Below are positions 6,972 to 13,494 of a DNA stretch of 36,350 nt, piece after piece. The stretch covers positions 1 to 36,350 of the forward strand of contig DAHUZK010000021.1 in the NCBI GenBank assembly GCA_027306605.1, given 5' to 3'. A program made the position numbers and the translations under genes. Numbering within the stretch: position 1 is the first letter of the stretch; each line of letters begins with the position of its first letter. The stretch comes from Acidimicrobiaceae bacterium. GTDB lineage: Bacteria > Actinomycetota > Acidimicrobiia > Acidimicrobiales > RAAP-2. Under the pieces are notes generated by a model. That model was not told where the DNA came from. It saw nothing but the letters and a program-made list of their open reading frames with translations, and searched no databases.

Positions 6972-8117
6972 TCATCGGATCTCGAGGGTCTGCGACAGGG
7001 CCCGTCGCTCGAGGTGCTCCGACAGCGGCTGGAGGCCAGCCTGGGAGAGGAGCGAACGCTCCGAACCCCCGTGCTTGCTCACCAGCCATTCGAGGAGGGC
7101 GCGGACGCTCCTGGCGGTTCCGGAGGAGGGCTGCAGGAGCTTCACGATGCCGTACTCGTAGCCGACGAGTGGGTACCCGTGTCCGGCCGAGGAGTCGACG
7201 AGCGATGCCGTCCCGGTTGCCGCTGTCTTGTGCGCCCTGCCGGCCGCCTCCGCCGCGATGGCTGAGACCGTGGGGAGAACGTAGTCGTTCCCGGCGTCGC
7301 CGAGCGCGGCGTCGTCGAGGTTCGCTGCGACCGCCTTCCGGAGGGACGGGATCCCGAGGTAGGCGACGCAGCCCGGCGTGGCCTTGCAGGCCGAGATCAT
7401 CTGCGCCGCGCTGTTCTCCGCGCCGGCATGCGGCGCCATGGGCCACTGGACCCTCGCGTGGGCCCCCACCCGGGTGCCCCAACCCCTGGGATCGGACTCC
7501 GTGAGGTACTTCGTGAACAGCCACGTACTGGCTGACTCGTTGGCCCGGTGCAGCGTGACGACGGGGAGATCGGGGAGCGGGGTGCCCGGATTGAGCCTGG
7601 CGATCGCGGAGGCGTTCCAGGTGGCCACCGACCCCTCGTACATGGCGGAGAGGACGACGCCGTTGAGCTTCAGATGCCCGGAGACCCCCGGCACGTTGTA
7701 GACGACGACCCCTGCCGACACCGCGAGCGGGACACTCTCCAGACCCGGATGGGCACGCATCTCTCGCGCCCGGAGCGAGAGGCCCGAAGCGGCGATGTCG
7801 GTGCTCCCTGCCGCGACACCCGCGAGCGCCCGACTCGTCTGGCGGGCCGCCGGCTGCACGACGGCCATGGGCCACCTGGCATGGAAGCCGGCTGCCCACC
7901 TCTGCAACAGCGGGGACAGGGCGCTGCCCCCGGTCTCGGTCAGCGTTCCGCTTGCCGGGGTCTCGAGGATGTCCGCCGGCGGTCCGTTCGCCAGAGCGGC
8001 CGGCGTGTTGTCGGCGGCTCCCCCTCGGGCGTTGGTGGCACCGGAGGAGCACGCCGTCGCTCCGACCCCTCCGCAGACCAGCAGGCCGGCGAGCGTCAGT
8101 CCTCGGATCCTGGACAT
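6972..8117 (-). CDS. PstS-like periplasmic phosphate-binding lipoprotein
   Basis: A 381-aa substrate-binding protein of the PstS family. It has a signal peptide with a lipoprotein-type Cys at residue 23 (GVGATAC-SSG), so it should be anchored outside the membrane. PstS landmarks are GSTDIAASG, LSAMYEGSVATWNASAIARL, and NPGTPLPDLPVVTLHR. The usual phosphate-ligand motif R-S-D-G-S-G-T-T reads RANESAST here, so the ligand may differ. ATG 8117 is chosen over 8141 because GAGGAAAAGGA lies just upstream. No pstC, pstA or pstB is adjacent, so it is an orphan binding protein in this window. It is divergent from the UROD/MetE-like gene across a gap with a DosR-like palindrome. Confidence 0.8.
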   Translation of the reverse strand: MSRIRGLTLAGLLVCGGVGATACSSGATNARGGAADNTPAALANGPPADILETPASGTLTETGGSALSPLLQRWAAGFHARWPMAVVQPAARQTSRALAGVAAGSTDIAASGLSLRAREMRAHPGLESVPLAVSAGVVVYNVPGVSGHLKLNGVVLSAMYEGSVATWNASAIARLNPGTPLPDLPVVTLHRANESASTWLFTKYLTESDPRGWGTRVGAHARVQWPMAPHAGAENSAAQMISACKATPGCVAYLGIPSLRKAVAANLDDAALGDAGNDYVLPTVSAIAAEAAGRAHKTAATGTASLVDSSAGHGYPLVGYEYGIVKLLQPSSGTARSVRALLEWLVSKHGGSERSLLSQAGLQPLSEHLERRALSQTLEIR

Positions 8118-8212
8118 TTCCTTTTCCTCATCGATCAGCACGGTCTCTCTACCCCTGCAAGCGGGGGGATCGAAACGTCCGGCCGGCGGATCGATCGTCC
8201 GGAGTCCGCCAT

Positions 8213-8226
8213 GGGACCAAGGGCCC
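8213..8226. promoter_or_regulatory. DosR/DevR-like palindrome
   Basis: GGGACC-AA-GGGCCC resembles the core of the mycobacterial DosR box (consensus GGGACTWWAGTCCC). It lies 47 bases before ATG 8273 and 96 bases from the divergent PstS-like start. A TAGCGT hexamer at 8250-8255 would put the box centre near -42, the usual activator position, though the leader would then be only about 11 bases. The same core recurs at 9576-9610. Confidence 0.45.
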
Positions 8227-8272
8227 TACTCGCCCTGCCTGGCCACCTCTAGCGTCCAGGAGGAGACAGAGC

Positions 8273-9322
8273 ATGACGGCGCGCCAAGCACATCTTGTGG
8301 GGAGCCTGCCTTTCCCCACGGCCCGGCAGGCCATGAGCACCGCCATGGACCTCCTCGGTCCTCGCCTTCGTTCCCTGCCCGACGGCGAGACGGGGGACCG
8401 CCGCAACTGGATCCAATTCATCGTCGAGCAGCTGCGTGCCCATCCCGACCTCGAGCTGGCCCGCGAAGGCGACTGGTCGGACTACGACAGCACTCCGCGG
8501 TTCCGCGTCCGCTGCGGCCGCCGCCTCTTCGGTGCCACCCTCGATCTCGGTCACGTCGCCGCTGTCCGGGAGACCTTCCCCGCCTTCGAGAAGGTTCGCC
8601 ACGAGGCCGTCCGGAGCGATCTCGCCTTCCAGCAGGGCATCCCCTCCGATCTCGACCTCGCCTTGTTCTCGCTCGGGTTGCGTGGTGCTCTGCGCAACCG
8701 CCGGGCCTTCACCGAAGCGACGTTGATCGAGATCAGACAGATCGTCGCCTTGAGCGGCCCCGACACGCTCTTTCAGGTCGAGATGCCGGCGGAGCTCGTC
8801 CTGCTCGCCCGGGCTCCTTCGAGAATCCGGACCTCGCTGGCTCGGTTGCTCGCCCACGGTGTGGCACGGATGGCGGCCGGAGCCCCGATGGGCACCCGCT
8901 TTGCAGTGCACCTGTGCCTCGGTGACATGAACAACCGGGCGCTCGGGTTGATGGACGATGTCCTTCCCATCGTCCTGCTGGCCAACGACCTGACGGCGAG
9001 ATGGCCGGCCGATCGCCCGCTCGAGCTGGTCCACGTCCCCTTTGCGGCCGCGGACCACCCGGCGACCACCGATCCGCGCTTCTACGCGCCTCTCGAGCGG
9101 ATCAGCCTGCCTGAGCACGTCCGCCTGGCAGCCGGTTTCGTGCACGAGGCACAACCCATGGAGGACCAATTCCGGATTCGCTCGATGGTCGAGGATCTGA
9201 TCGGACGCCCCGTCGTGATCTCTTCGGCATGTGGTCTCGGGCGCCGCACGGAAGACGCCGCCCGAGAGATCCTGCATCGGACTGCCCAGCTCTGTGCGGA
9301 CGAGCTGACACCTTCCTGGTGA
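8273..9322 (+). CDS. UROD/MetE-like TIM-barrel protein
   Basis: A 349-aa protein beginning HLVGSLPFPTARQAMSTAMD and containing LRSLPDGETGDRRNW, the pattern of a conserved group related to the uroporphyrinogen decarboxylase/methionine synthase barrel. Later segments (FQVEMPAELVLL, RFAVHLCLGDMNNRAL, ELVHVPFAAADHPATTDPRF, ISSACGLGRRTEDAA) fit strands and loops at the C-terminal face of the barrel. The closing SSACGLGRR corresponds to the late Cys region of MetE-type enzymes that binds zinc, but a full His-Cys-Cys set is not evident, so methyl transfer is not claimed. ATG 8273 has AGGAGGAG 7 bases upstream. A DosR-like box precedes it. Confidence 0.7.
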   Translation: MTARQAHLVGSLPFPTARQAMSTAMDLLGPRLRSLPDGETGDRRNWIQFIVEQLRAHPDLELAREGDWSDYDSTPRFRVRCGRRLFGATLDLGHVAAVRETFPAFEKVRHEAVRSDLAFQQGIPSDLDLALFSLGLRGALRNRRAFTEATLIEIRQIVALSGPDTLFQVEMPAELVLLARAPSRIRTSLARLLAHGVARMAAGAPMGTRFAVHLCLGDMNNRALGLMDDVLPIVLLANDLTARWPADRPLELVHVPFAAADHPATTDPRFYAPLERISLPEHVRLAAGFVHEAQPMEDQFRIRSMVEDLIGRPVVISSACGLGRRTEDAAREILHRTAQLCADELTPSW

Positions 9323-9675
9323 GACGCCGTGAACGGCCTCATCGCACTCAACCTGTGGAGTCCGCACCAGGGACTCTCGGTCGGAGCGGTCATCGTCACG
9401 GCCTTCGTCCTGGGACCTCCGCCCGCCGAGCCCGGCCGCGGGACCGGCCGGACCGCGGTGGAGGGCCAGCCCGGCGAGGCATGTCACGGGCCTGCGGCAG
9501 GTGGCTGCGCGGTGCGGAGTCATACGGGTGCTTCCGGGGTGGCCACCGGGCGACCGGTCGGAGCACCTGCCAATAGGGACCAAGGTCCCGCTTCCCGGGA
9601 CCTTGGTCGGTAGAATTCGCCGTGACCTGCGGATTTCATGGTAGCGGCGTGATCGAACGAAGAGAGGAGGCAGCC
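9323..9675. other. Intergenic region with tandem palindromes
   Basis: The gap holds the two palindromes at 9576-9610, a CGACCGGTCG at 9551-9560 and a TAGAAT at 9611-9616. A GTG ORF from 9329 has coding-like third positions for roughly 50 codons (NGLIALNLWSPHQGL) and then loses them. It lacks a ribosome binding site and is not called as a gene. Confidence 0.5.
9576..9610. promoter_or_regulatory. Two tandem DosR-like boxes, also a 13-bp stem
   Basis: Box 1, GGGACCAAGGTCCC (9576-9589), has perfect 6-bp arms; box 2, GGGACCTTGGTCGG (9597-9610), is weaker. Their centres are 21 bp apart, two helical turns, as expected for cooperative activator binding. Together they also form a perfect 13-bp stem (9578-9590 with 9596-9608) and a 5-base loop, so a terminator is the alternative. 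No T-run follows, and a TAGAAT begins at 9611, which favours a regulatory role for the cytochrome operon. Confidence 0.5.
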
Positions 9676-9738
9676 ATGGGGGTCGCACGGACCGACCGGT
9701 GCACGGCGAGGCGTCAGCGGAGGGGTGGGGCTCGATGA
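9676..9738 (+). CDS. Possible 20-aa Arg-rich leader ORF
   Basis: ATG 9676 follows a near-perfect GAGAGGAGG at 9661-9670, the best ribosome binding site in this operon. The ORF encodes MGVARTDRCTARRQRRGGAR, with seven Arg and one Cys, and its TGA overlaps the ATG of the next gene (ATGA at 9735-9738). The next three genes are joined in the same way, so the leader looks like the first member of a translationally coupled chain. It may act as a leader peptide or only as an entry site for ribosomes. Confidence 0.5.
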   Translation: MGVARTDRCTARRQRRGGAR

Positions 9739-9911
9739 TGCACAGTCTCCTTCTCGGTTCCCTGATCGATCTCGGCGGAACGGGTCACTACATCCACTGG
9801 GGTTTCATCCAGCTGTCGGTGGCGAACCTCGTCGTGATCATTGCGATGATCGTGGTCTTCGCCCTGGCGATCATCATCCCGTTTCCGCGGCACGGCGGTA
9901 AGGACAAATGA
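9735..9911 (+). CDS. 58-aa single-pass membrane protein
   Basis: A 58-residue protein with a short N-terminal segment (LLLGSLIDLGGTGHYIHWGF), one transmembrane helix SVANLVVIIAMIVVFALAII (about 28-47) and a basic tail RHGGKDK. Size and position suggest a small subunit of the cytochrome b complex encoded next, comparable to the small single-helix subunits of bc1/b6f complexes; this is inference. ATG 9735 is preferred over GTG 9699 because GGAGGGG lies 9 bases upstream and it overlaps the leader ORF stop. Its own stop overlaps the cytochrome b start (ATGA at 9908-9911). Confidence 0.65.
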   Translation: MMHSLLLGSLIDLGGTGHYIHWGFIQLSVANLVVIIAMIVVFALAIIIPFPRHGGKDK

Positions 9912-10651
9912 CGGCCCCGCCGGTGCCCCGGCACGGCAGAGCGTCCGAGTCCGCGCAATGGACGGCGCGGGCCAGGAGAGCGGCCGAGTCGGCCTTCCCA
10001 CCCGAGCGGTTGCTGCCCGATCGCCAACCTGCCTACTTGGGGTCCTGGGTCTACGTGTTCGGCGTGATCTCCGTCGTCAGTCTCGTCTGGGTGATCACGA
10101 CGGGCTGCGTGCTGGCGCTCTTCGGACCGACTTGGTGGCACACCTCCTCTGTGGGCCTCTTCTTCAACTCGATGCATCTGTGGAGCGTGGAGGTCTTCTT
10201 CTTCTTCATGGTCCTGCATCTGTGGGGCAAGTTCTTCATGGCGGCCTGGCGCGGCAAGCGGAGGTTGACGTGGGCCACCGGGGTCATCTCCTTCGTCGTC
10301 TCCATTGCCGCGGCATTCACCGGCTATCTCTCGCAGCAGAACTTCGATTCACAGTGGATCTCGACCCAGGCCAAGGACGGCATCAATGCCACCGGTGCCG
10401 GGGCGTTTTGGAACGTCCTCAACTTCGGCCAGATGCTGATGTGGCACATCGTGCTCCTGCCGATCGGTGTGGCGGCCATCGTCGGGCTCCACATCCTGCT
10501 CGTTCGCCGTCGTGGCATCGTCCCGCCGTTCGAGGTGGGCGACCATGCTGACGGTGCGGGCGGAGACGGTGACGGCTCCGGTGACGTGGTCGGGACGACG
10601 ACACTCGAGGTGGGCACGGCGCCCACCGTGGAGAGGGGGGTGTCGGCGTGA
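9908..10651 (+). CDS. Cytochrome b N-terminal (b6-like) subunit
   Basis: A 247-aa membrane protein corresponding to the di-heme half of cytochrome b. Four helices are visible at about 47-72, 84-110, 122-142 and 174-200. The heme ligands are His90 and His104 (SMHLWSVEVF ... MVLHLWGKF) and His180 and His195 (MLMWHIVLL ... VGLHILLVRRRG). The pairs are 14 and 15 residues apart; the 15 spacing in the last helix is the cytochrome b6 pattern rather than the mitochondrial b pattern. The protein should carry two b hemes and move electrons across the membrane from a quinol. It ends in an acidic, Gly-rich tail. Neither a Rieske nor a cytochrome c gene is nearby. Confidence 0.88.
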   Translation: MTAPPVPRHGRASESAQWTARARRAAESAFPPERLLPDRQPAYLGSWVYVFGVISVVSLVWVITTGCVLALFGPTWWHTSSVGLFFNSMHLWSVEVFFFFMVLHLWGKFFMAAWRGKRRLTWATGVISFVVSIAAAFTGYLSQQNFDSQWISTQAKDGINATGAGAFWNVLNFGQMLMWHIVLLPIGVAAIVGLHILLVRRRGIVPPFEVGDHADGAGGDGDGSGDVVGTTTLEVGTAPTVERGVSA

Positions 10652-11661
10652 GCGCGATGAGGAAGCGTCGTTTCAACCCCGATCGGGATGTCAAGGAGTG
10701 GAGCGGTCCTTCCATTCCCTATGACATCTTGAAAGAGGCCTTCGTCGCCCTGGTCGCCGTCGGCTGCCTCGTCCTCCTCCTCGCCGTCGTGTTCTCCTCT
10801 CCCGACGAGCACGCGGTGACCTTGAAGACATGGTCGACCGCTGATCCGGTGGACTTCGCCCAGACGGCCATCACCCAGCTCGACGGAACGAGCCCCGTCG
10901 CCACGTATGGACCTCCGTACAACTCGACCCCGGGTGCTGCCCAGCACATCGGGTTCTTCGAGCCGGCCCAGTGGCTGGGGACCCATCAGGCGGTCGACAC
11001 CGCGAAGGACTTCGTCCTCGGGCCCCTCCAGACGCTCCCCGGCGACGCCGCCGTGCATCAGGCCGTCAGCGAGTACGAAGCCGCCTCCAGCGCGCAACGC
11101 CAGGCGTGGACGTCGGCCTACGAGAAGGCCGTGGCCGACGCCAAGGACGTGAACGGCACCCTCCAGGTCCCGCCGGGACCCTATGGTCCGGTGGGGACGA
11201 TCATCGCCCGACTCACCTCGATGGCGCAGAGCGGCGCCCTCGACGGCGCCCTGTCGGGTCAGGGCCAGTTCTACAACACGAACTACACCAAACCGCTGCT
11301 CTTCATCGCCAGCGGCAACTACCTGGCTGACCTGGCGGGTCATCAGCACCTCCAGGGAGACCAGTGGGGCATGATGAACGAGACGGGGAATTATCCCGGT
11401 CAGGCCTGGCTGTGGCTGTACACGATGTGGTACCAGGTCGCTCCGATGAACTCCTCGTCCAACGCGGATCTCGAAGTGTGGGGCATCATGATGGTGCTGA
11501 CCCTGGTCCTCATCTTCTTGCCGTTCATCCCGATCTTGCGCTCGGTGCCGAGGTGGAGCCGGGTGTACCGGCTGATCTGGAGGGACCATTATCGGCGGCT
11601 CGCCCAGAGCCGGGTCGCCCGGCCCCAGTCCGTCTCCGCCACCGTCGAGCCGACCTCGTAG
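10648..11661 (+). CDS. Two-helix partner of cytochrome b (subunit-IV-like)
   Basis: A 337-aa protein that occupies the place of the C-terminal cytochrome b half (PetD). It opens with RFNPDRDVKEWSGPSIPYDI, then a helix VALVAVGCLVLLLAVVF (about 33-49). A long non-membrane region of about 225 residues follows, then a second helix EVWGIMMVLTLVLIFLPFIP (about 276-295) and a basic tail. I see no PEWY motif, which normally shapes the quinol-oxidation site, and only two helices instead of three or four. It is therefore either a very divergent subunit IV or a different partner with a large extracytoplasmic domain. GTG 10648 overlaps the previous stop (GTGA); ATG 10657 is possible. Confidence 0.7.
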   Translation: MSAMRKRRFNPDRDVKEWSGPSIPYDILKEAFVALVAVGCLVLLLAVVFSSPDEHAVTLKTWSTADPVDFAQTAITQLDGTSPVATYGPPYNSTPGAAQHIGFFEPAQWLGTHQAVDTAKDFVLGPLQTLPGDAAVHQAVSEYEAASSAQRQAWTSAYEKAVADAKDVNGTLQVPPGPYGPVGTIIARLTSMAQSGALDGALSGQGQFYNTNYTKPLLFIASGNYLADLAGHQHLQGDQWGMMNETGNYPGQAWLWLYTMWYQVAPMNSSSNADLEVWGIMMVLTLVLIFLPFIPILRSVPRWSRVYRLIWRDHYRRLAQSRVARPQSVSATVEPTS

Positions 11662-11964
11662 GTTTCAACCACTCGAGAGCGGGTAGCTCAATCCGGCGAC
11701 AACGCTTCCCCGGGGGCGGTCAGCTTCCGCGGAAGTCACGTGCTTGACGTCCACTCGCCATCGACCCGAGCACGCGCAGGCGAACCGGCCCCGCCACACT
11801 CCCCGTGCGGGGCCGGCTTCGCGACGTGGTTGTGGTGGTTGTGGGGACTTTGTGTGCGCGACCTGCCGAACGGCTCTATGACTCCATGGACCGCTTCGCC
11901 ACAATCGCCATGGGCACACGGGCCGCACGCGGGAATCGCCCGTGGCGGCCCGGTACCGAAACCC
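11662..11964. other. Intergenic, contains one strong hairpin
   Basis: About 300 bases follow the cytochrome operon. Besides the hairpin at 11785-11816, a run of GTGGTT/GTGGTG units lies at about 11824-11845. A frame open from 11740 gives an unnatural Trp-rich peptide over that run and is not treated as part of the next gene. Confidence 0.5.
11785..11816 (+). terminator. Hairpin after cytochrome operon
   Basis: CCGGCCCCGC pairs perfectly with GCGGGGCCGG over 10 bp around a 12-base loop. There is no U-run, as is common in high-GC actinobacteria. It sits 124 bases after the cytochrome operon and before the next gene. Confidence 0.5.
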
Positions 11965-12327
11965 ATGAACGACGACGCGACCATCTTCCAGTGGCGGATC
12001 AAGGCGATGACCGCACTGCACCGGGTGACGGCGGCAGAGCGCCGCTTCTCCGCATCCGTGCGCGTCAACAGGGTGACGATGCTGGCGGCAGCGGACGAGC
12101 TCGAGGCGGCCACGCGTGACGCCAAGGCCTGGGTGGCCACGAATCCGTGTCCCGACCCGAAGTACGGGGCCCACGTCGAGTGGATGCTCGACACCTGTGT
12201 CGAGGTGGCCCTGACCGCGCAACGCGCGGTCACCGGTCCGTACGCTGATTCTGACGCCGTCAAGACCCGGCTCCACAACCTCTTGGCCGTCATCGATTTC
12301 CACTCGCAGACGCTCGACGCCTGGTAG
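11965..12327 (+). CDS. Uncharacterised 120-aa helical protein
   Basis: A predicted all-helical protein beginning NDDATIFQWRIKAMTALHRV with an internal VTMLAAADELEAATRDAKAW and WMLDTCVEVALTAQRAVTGP. It carries a possible Cys pair context (TNPCPDP, LDTCVE). I recognise no family. ATG 11965 is chosen because coding character begins there; no good ribosome binding site is visible just upstream, so a leaderless transcript or another start remains possible. Two strong hairpins flank it, suggesting a monocistronic unit. Confidence 0.6.
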   Translation: MNDDATIFQWRIKAMTALHRVTAAERRFSASVRVNRVTMLAAADELEAATRDAKAWVATNPCPDPKYGAHVEWMLDTCVEVALTAQRAVTGPYADSDAVKTRLHNLLAVIDFHSQTLDAW

Positions 12328-12409
12328 TCCTCTGGTCGTCCTCGGGAGGCCGTCCCTTTGTGGACGGCACGGCGCGAGCCTTGGACTGCGCCCGACCACG
12401 ACCGGCTGA

Positions 12410-12457
12410 CTCGAGCGGACCGTTGCAGAAGGACTCGAACGGACGGTTGCAGAAGGA
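12410..12457. repeat. 24-bp tandem repeat, two copies
   Basis: Two adjacent 24-bp copies share the core CGGTTGCAGAAGGA or its one-base variant and differ at two positions. The last bases of copy two are also the first bases of the hairpin stem at 12455-12468. Confidence 0.7.
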
Positions 12458-12495
12458 AGGAGCGGTGGCGGTCCCCCCCGCCCACCGCTCCTTCC
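12455..12495 (+). terminator. 14-bp hairpin
   Basis: GGAAGGAGCGGTGG pairs perfectly with CCACCGCTCCTTCC around a C-rich 13-base loop. The stability and position after the 120-aa gene fit an intrinsic or bidirectional terminator without a U-run. Confidence 0.55.
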
Positions 12496-12656
12496 GTAGC
12501 CATGGTGCATGCCGGCGCCTGCGGGCAGTAGAGCCGTTCGACACCTGTCGCGTCAACGCACGGACAAGACGAGAGGTCGGCCGAGCAGCAGCTCGCCGCC
12601 CCTGAATCTAGGGTGGGGTGAGCGACTGGACCCACCGATCCCCCAGGGAGGCAGAC

Positions 12657-13448
12657 ATGGGCATCTTCCAACGGGCGCACGACATCGTGCAGGCCAAGAC
12701 GAACAAGGCGCTCGACGCGGCCGAGAAGCCGGACGAGATGCTCGACCTGTCCTACGAGAAGATGCTCGAGCAGATCACCCAGGTGCGGCGCGCCCTCGTC
12801 GATCTGGCCGCGTCGAAGAAGCGCCTCGAGCTCCAGGAGGAGCAGTTCCAGCACAGCATCGACCATCTCCAGGATCAGGCCAAGCAGGCGCTGCAGGCCA
12901 GCCGCGAGGACCTGGCCAAGGAGGCACTCTCCCGAAAGGCGGCGGCCCAGCAGCAGATCGACCAGATGGAACCGCAGCGCCAGCAGCTCGACGAGGAGGA
13001 GCAGAAGCTGACCGCCACTCTCGATGCGTTGCAGAAGCGGGTCAACGAGTTCCGGACCCAGAAGGAGACGCTGAAGGCGCAGTACACCGCGGCCAAGGCC
13101 ATCTCGACGGTGGACGAGAGCGCCGCCGGCATCTCCAAGTCGTTCAACGACTCGGGAGCCACCCTCCAACGGGCCCAGGACAAGATCGCCACCATGCAGG
13201 CGCGCTCGGGTGCGCTCGACGAGCTCTTGGAGTCGGGCGTCCTCGAGGATGTCGGCGGCGGGACCGACGACATCCAGAAGGAGCTCGACCAGGTCGGAAC
13301 GGATGCCCAGGTGGACAACGAGCTGGCGGCGCTGAAAGCCCAGGTCGGCACGGGCGCGTCACAGCCCGACGCCCTGAACGCCGCCGCTGGCGCCGCACCC
13401 GGCGCCGCACCGCAGGACGAGCCCGAGGGATCGACGCCGGCCTCCTGA
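12657..13448 (+). CDS. pspA: PspA/IM30 family protein
   Basis: A 263-aa PspA-type protein opening MGIFQRAHDIVQAKTNKALD, the family's amphipathic helix that binds stressed membrane. A long coiled coil follows, rich in Gln, Glu and Lys (YEKMLEQITQVRRALVDLAA, ELQEEQFQHSIDHLQDQAKQ, QQQIDQMEPQRQQLDEEEQK). The Ala/Pro/Gly-rich tail of about 40 residues is an extension beyond the core. Family members form large oligomers that protect membrane integrity and dampen proton leak. ATG 12657 has GGGAGG 6-7 bases upstream and is preferred over GTG 12618. No partner regulator (PspF-type or ClgR) is adjacent. Confidence 0.9.
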   Translation: MGIFQRAHDIVQAKTNKALDAAEKPDEMLDLSYEKMLEQITQVRRALVDLAASKKRLELQEEQFQHSIDHLQDQAKQALQASREDLAKEALSRKAAAQQQIDQMEPQRQQLDEEEQKLTATLDALQKRVNEFRTQKETLKAQYTAAKAISTVDESAAGISKSFNDSGATLQRAQDKIATMQARSGALDELLESGVLEDVGGGTDDIQKELDQVGTDAQVDNELAALKAQVGTGASQPDALNAAAGAAPGAAPQDEPEGSTPAS

Positions 13449-13494
13449 ACGGCCGCCTCGGCGCTGGCACGCGAGCTGCGGGGCTGGTGGACTC

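Larger units (their letters stand above)
12328..12656. other. Intergenic, tandem repeat and hairpin
   Basis: The gap between the 120-aa gene and pspA holds a 24-bp tandem repeat (12410-12457) and a 14-bp perfect hairpin (12455-12495) in direct succession. The remaining bases up to the GGGAGG before pspA show nothing that I can name. Confidence 0.6.

Noticed and set aside
9329..9613. 94-codon GTG ORF after the UROD/MetE-like gene
   Set aside because: Coding bias fades after about 50 codons, there is no ribosome site, and it runs through the palindromes. Could be a decayed gene.
11740..11964. N-terminal extension of the 120-aa protein
   Set aside because: It covers the hairpin and a GTGGTT run giving WLWWLWG; the coding character starts only at 11965.
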